Assembly: GCA_027186245.1 (NCBI GenBank)
Contig: CP114484.1
Coordinates: forward strand, 13,154,001 to 13,218,000
Source of the DNA: Coriaria nepalensis
Lineage: Eukaryota; Streptophyta; Magnoliopsida; Cucurbitales; Coriariaceae
Length of the DNA: 64,000 bases
Reading direction: 5' to 3'
A model generated the notes under the pieces. That model searched no databases and was not told the DNA's origin. It saw nothing but the letters and a program-made list of their open reading frames with translations. A program made the position numbers and the translations under genes. Below, piece after piece: positions 59,575 to 64,000 of the stretch. Numbering within the stretch: position 1 is the first letter of the stretch; each line of letters starts with the position of its first letter.

Positions 59575-61665
59575 ATGGTTCTTCTGATCTCTTCTTCTTA
59601 TTCTTCTTCATTTTCTCTGTTCACGGACCATCCTTCTTTTTCGAACTTCATCTTCTTCAGGTAGTTACTCTCTCTCACAGTCTCTCTTTGTCTCTCGTAA
59701 CAATTGAAAATAACTATTGCCTTTAGATTCGAAACCGGAGGCTTGAAGGACCGGCAAAAATTTGCAGTACAAGAAAAGTTCCGCATAATTTCGAGTGCTG
59801 CTTCAAAACCCATTCCGCAAGCTGAGTTTTTCAGAAGGGATTTGCTGCTATCTGGTCTTTCTCTTTCAGTACCTTTACTTTTCCCACTGCCAGGTAAAAA
59901 CAAAAAAACAAAAAAAGGTTTCTTCTATCATTTCCTTGATTCAAATCGTGTATAATTTTAGCTTTCATTCCATTGCAGAGTCTTTAGCTGATGAAGAGTC
60001 GAAAATGGCTACGGTGGTTGATGAACTAAATGCTTATTCTTATAATTACCCACTGGAATTCCCATCTAAGAAGTCTCCCTTCAAATGGTATCTAGATATT
60101 CTATCTTTACTATTTCTCATCTATACAATCATGTAACATTGGTATCGCGAATCTTTTGAGTCATAAGTGGGTAAGATAGCTTGCTTTCTCATATACTCAT
60201 ATACTCATATACTGTATATTTCCCTAATCAAAGCTTGTAATGGGTTCTATCACTGTTTTTTATCTTTTGCCCTATAATTGTAGGATTCCCTGACTTTTTT
60301 TAATCTATTTAAGGGTGGAATCTAGAAAACCAGAACGGTATTCATCGGCCGCTCCGTTATCTCGTAAGTTCAGTTAGCTTTGATATTAATTTGTTCTCTT
60401 ACACGGATATTCTGTAATCGAATCTGTACTCTTTTCCACATGTTACAGCTGATGCTCGGCTGAGAATTGTGTCCGAGCGTGTTGATATTATAAATAACCT
60501 CATTATTTCAGTGTTGGTAATTTCTGATAATACCATATCCCTTGAAAAGAATCATAATGTTCCTCTTTGCTATAAATTCTCATGGTTATTGGATTTTCCT
60601 GTGGATTCAGATAGGTCCCCCTAATTCCATTTTTATAAAATCAAATGACAAGAGCACATGGGATTCTAAGGATGTTGCTGATTCTGTTCTAGCTGATAAG
60701 TCGGCATTGGTAAGGAGTTCGCTCGTCTCTTCATCACCGAGCTTTAGCTTCATTTTCGTCTTTGACCAGGATTGGTACTAAACCTATTGAACATTTCTTT
60801 CTTGTAGCGAGTCACTTCAAGTCAACGCATGGCAGAGAGCTCAGTTCTTGATACTCATTCAAGTGAAGTAAGCGGGCCCGAACTCACTGATTTTGATGAT
60901 GACAAATTGTACTAATCTACCTTTTAAGAAAATAAGTATTTTTATTAACATAAGCAAGTCTTCTCATAGTTTTCTTGATCAGATTGATGGTGAGCCATAC
61001 TGGTACTATGAGTACCTTGTTCGTAAATCGCCTACAAAGACGGTCGGTATTACCTTTCCTTAGCATTCTTTCTTTAATTTTTTCTGGACAATAATTTTGT
61101 AATGGAGTTATAGTTTCTTGATGATCTTCATGTATTATTATAGGCTCAAGAATCTAACACTTACAGGCGATATGTTGCCGTGACAAGTGAGCGGGATGGT
61201 GAGGCCCTGAATCTTTTAGGAAATACAGTATAAGATCCCCTTCAGATCTCTATTTACCTTACAATCTGAGTTGCAGGTTACTTGTACACGCTGAATGCTT
61301 CAACTCTGAACAAGGAATGGGACACTGTAATTCTCTCCCTCCCTCCCTCCCTCCCTCTAGTGCTTCACTCTTTTCTGATTTGAATCAAATGCAACAGAAT
61401 GGCATATAACATTTTCATCTATTAAAGGTAGATGTGGTGTTTGGTATTGGTAGAACAACATTTGCAAATTTGCACCCCTTCTTTGTATTTCTCCTTGGTA
61501 TCTTTGGTCTACAATCAATGATCTATGTCGATAACCGAAATATGACTGTTTCAACCATGGTTGCAGATGGGGCCTCTTTTGGAAAAGACTATCAATTCTT
61601 TTCGCCTTCTCCCTCCCACAGAGAACTATGTTCCTCCATACAAGGATCCATGGAGATTTTGGTGA
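59575..61665 (+). CDS. PPD5: Chloroplast PsbP-domain protein, PPD5 type
   Basis: Eleven exons give 300 residues: 59575-59660, 59727-59893, 59979-60087, 60314-60363, 60449-60516, 60611-60709, 60808-60867, 60983-61042, 61144-61198, 61277-61326 and 61567-61665. The N-terminus is serine-rich like a plastid transit peptide. A twin-arginine segment FFRRD followed by the hydrophobic LLLSGLSLSVPLLFPLPG near residues 67-90 is typical of lumen targeting by the Tat route. The PsbP domain follows (YNYPLEFPSKKSPFKWVESRKPERYSS in two parts, then LIISVLIGPPNS and YRRYVAVTSERDGYLYTLNAS) and ends in YKDPWRFW. PsbP-domain proteins act as lumenal accessory factors of photosynthetic complexes; the exact role here is inferred. 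By memory closest to At5g11450. Confidence 0.88.
60189..60212. repeat. Three tandem TCATATAC units in PPD5 intron 3
   Basis: An eight-base unit is repeated three times inside the intron 60088-60313. It is a small microsatellite with no visible function. Confidence 0.85.
61336..61358. repeat. CCCT microsatellite in PPD5 intron 10
   Basis: About five tandem CCCT units lie ten bases after the donor of the last intron (61327-61566). Confidence 0.9.
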
Positions 61666-61890
61666 TAGCTATTTTAGTTCTAATTCATTGTTTACCCCCC
61701 TCTAGTTTGTACACGCAATCTCGAGAATTTTTTGGCATGGTTTTTATTTTTTGATGATAATTTGTACACGCAACGGTGAGAGAAAGAATGAACAAGCACC
61801 TTTTTTTTCTTTTCTTTTTTCAAGTAATGAATGACATATTTACAAGAATCTGAAAATTACTTTGCAAACCCCTTTTGTCCAAACGAGCCC

Positions 61891-63901
61891 TTAGTCCTGG
61901 GAGGTAGCAGAATATTCAAAAAGGAGACGTTTAGAAGGAGCTGACTGAAGGAGCACTCTCAGGCGGCTTGTAAGCTGGTAGATTAATGTCCATTGCATAG
62001 CCATTTCCGAGTCTTTCATTTGCCTAACAATGGATGCCTGATACAGAAAAGAAGAATCAGCCGAAAAGAATGAAAAGTAAAAATAGTCTTAACAAGATCG
62101 CACTGAATCAGTCAGTCCTAAAGTAAGGTATTATGTATTCTGTTTTCTGTTTCCTTATAAGGAAGATGAAGAGAGGAAAAGGAAACCTGAAGGCGTTTCC
62201 CGAGCTGGACCTCAACTTCAGTACCGAATGAGATATTGCTGGCTAGAGATTTAAGTGGATCAATAGTTGGATCAACGGAGAGTAGGCTAGGGATCTGAGG
62301 AGCATATACAAGCCTCCACCTAGCCTGGCCAAATTCTCCTTTACCTTCAATTCTAGGCATTAGCTTTTCAAGCGTTGCAGCTGCAAGTTTTTTTAATGCG
62401 AGTTGGCCATCACCTTCTAATATGGACTCTGCCAATTGACTCTCAAAGACCCTAGCAGCCTGTGCATTGTTATCTTTTTTAATCCAGAGATAGTAAAATA
62501 CTGATTACCACCATCTGAAGTTTGAAATAGAGAATTTAACTGTTACCTCAGTAGGTGACAGAGTATCCTGTTCCACAGAACGAGTTGATGTTACCACCAA
62601 CTTGTCTTGCCAATTTCTAGCTCGGCTTTGGATTCTAATCAGCCACTCAGATCCAACTAAAGCTAAATCTAGCATTGGATCTAGTCCATACTCGGGCTCA
62701 AATGTTGCTATATTTAGATGCTCCCGCTTCAACCTCACCTGAATTAGTAAGGTTAATAACATCAGCTTTATATTTTAAGAAATAATTAATCAGCAAGATA
62801 TAGTCCATACACCATACACGAGACTCACCTGAGTTGCAACAAGATTGACATCGCCATTCTCAAATGTCAAAATTCCTTTGGGTTTAATCCATTTAGGATG
62901 TGCTGGGCCGTTTAGCTCAAGTTCCCCACTAACAGCAAAATTTAGAATCAACGGATAGACTATCCTCAGCTCTGGTCCAAACACAAGCTTCAAATCGCTC
63001 AGGCAGATATCTACATTTGGTTTAATGTTGACTTGCCCCATTTCCTTCTCATCTTGATCCGACCTAACTGAAATATAGTATAATATTAGTAAGGTGAAAC
63101 TAACAAGAAAGTAATAAGATATCAAATGTATATATTTACCTGGAGGTTGAGGGAAATTGTGTTTTAAAGATGTAGGTTCTGATTGAAAAACCTTGAAACA
63201 TATCTTGAAGTAACTGCACGGCTAAAACCACCACTTGGAAGACTGGATTGACTTGATGCCAATTTATTGAATGAAGCAGCTCCACTGCCCTTATCATGTG
63301 GTAGATATGCTTCCCCATGGCTCAATTTGATTTTTCCAGATATGTTGGGTTGTAATATTGAACCAGTTATTTGCATCTGAGTGTCGACTTGACCGCTGTA
63401 AATTGATTCAAAGAAGACGCAAATAATACATGGTCAGAGTTTATGTTATCACAAGTAATTGATCAGAAGATATTAAAAATAAAATAATTCACCAGTAAAT
63501 CTAGCATGGGTATATGTTCCGCATATAACATAACCACGGTATATGTAATTCATAACTTCCACAAAACCTTATCATATTTCTGATAAAGAGATTATGCTGG
63601 GAAAAAAAAAAAAAGAGAACCTTAGAATATTCTTCGCCCGTACTTCCAATACTTCACATTTTAAGTTGATTTTATCAGGAAGGGATGCTTCACTGTTTCT
63701 TAGGGGCAGATTCCCTTTCACGATCAACTTCCCCCTTCTGCTTACCCGACTTTCCAGGGATGTGATGCATAACCTATTTGATTTCACATGAACCGTGCCA
63801 CCAAAATTTGTAAGTGGTTTTCTTAGAACTGGTGAAGAAATAGAAGCCCTGTGAAACGAGGCAGATCCATCAAGCACTGGTTGTTCAGTGGTCCCTCTAA
63901 C
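61891..63901 (-). CDS. TIC236: TIC236, C-terminal exons (5' part outside window; one-base frame break)
   Basis: TIC236 is an essential inner-envelope protein related to bacterial TamB that bridges TOC75 and the TIC channel for chloroplast protein import. Six 3' exons are visible on the minus strand: 63621-63901, 63140-63395, 62829-63067, 62547-62738, 62187-62459 and 61891-62037. They encode the DUF490/TamB C-terminal domain (LSDLKLVFGPELRIVYPLIL, then RIEGKGEFGQARWRLVYAPQ), ending in LFEYSATSQD. In exon 63140-63395 the frame breaks. After SRYVSRF the original frame hits a stop at 63164-63166, while the family sequence continues one frame over as FQSEPTSLKHNFPQPP. One more T in the T5 run at 63186-63190 would keep the frame, and the phase arithmetic with the next exon agrees. 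All other exons are intact. The gene converges on PPD5. Confidence 0.93.
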
Positions 63902-64000
63902 CTATATTTATTTAAAACATAGAACTTAAGAAATAGAGATTCAAACTAAGACCATCTCAAATTGCAACAGAAAACTAAGATTAGTAAAGTCTCATATGAA

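Overview
This is a 64 kb piece of nuclear DNA from a eudicot plant. The genes have many short GT-AG introns with AT-rich interiors, the intergenic DNA is AT-rich, and every recognisable protein is of flowering-plant type. I could not identify the species. No rRNA, tRNA, CRISPR or bacterial-style operon was seen. Exon boundaries were read by eye from splice consensus, preserved reading frame and remembered family sequences; no alignment was run.

Region 1 (1-20 kb) is the accessory part. It holds a tandem pair of full-size ABCG/PDR transporter genes of the PDR1/ABCG40 type. The first copy is cut by the window start and carries two solo LTRs in its introns; the second is complete (23 exons, 1445 codons plus stop). 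Between them lies a broken fragment of a CHLOROPLAST VESICULATION-like gene whose intact relative sits at 18.4 kb. Between the second transporter and that gene are an RSZ22-type splicing-factor relic whose frame runs into an unknown tail, and a small three-helix membrane protein gene. Parts of that tail and of the membrane protein gene recur as a shortened inverted copy at 19.6-19.9 kb.

Region 2 (20-36 kb) holds a YUCCA auxin-synthesis gene (YUC1/YUC4 type), about 5 kb of mostly AT-rich gene-free DNA, a LEUNIG-type co-repressor gene, and a converging intronless PPR gene.

Region 3 (36-64 kb) is gene-dense: an A2-type cyclin with three small transposon relics in its introns, a PP2A B56/B' subunit (kappa-like), a membrane RING-H2 E3 ligase, a TFIIS-central/SPOC protein, a class B DnaJ, a PAM2-CUE protein (CID5/CID6 type), a thylakoid PsbP-domain protein (PPD5 type), and the 3' part of TIC236. 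The TIC236 gene shows a one-base reading-frame break.

The genes do not form one pathway. What links them is conserved order: from memory, the neighbours correspond to several Arabidopsis segments (YUC1-LEUNIG on chromosome 4; CYCA2;2-PPR-YUC4 and SPOC-CID5-PPD5 on chromosome 5; B' kappa-SPOC-DnaJ-CID6 also on chromosome 5; CV and TIC236 on chromosome 2), as if this window keeps an older joint arrangement. I found no clear new multi-gene system. The least explained items are the RSZ-tail chimera with its inverted partner, the unnamed membrane protein, and three introns that appear to need GC donors.
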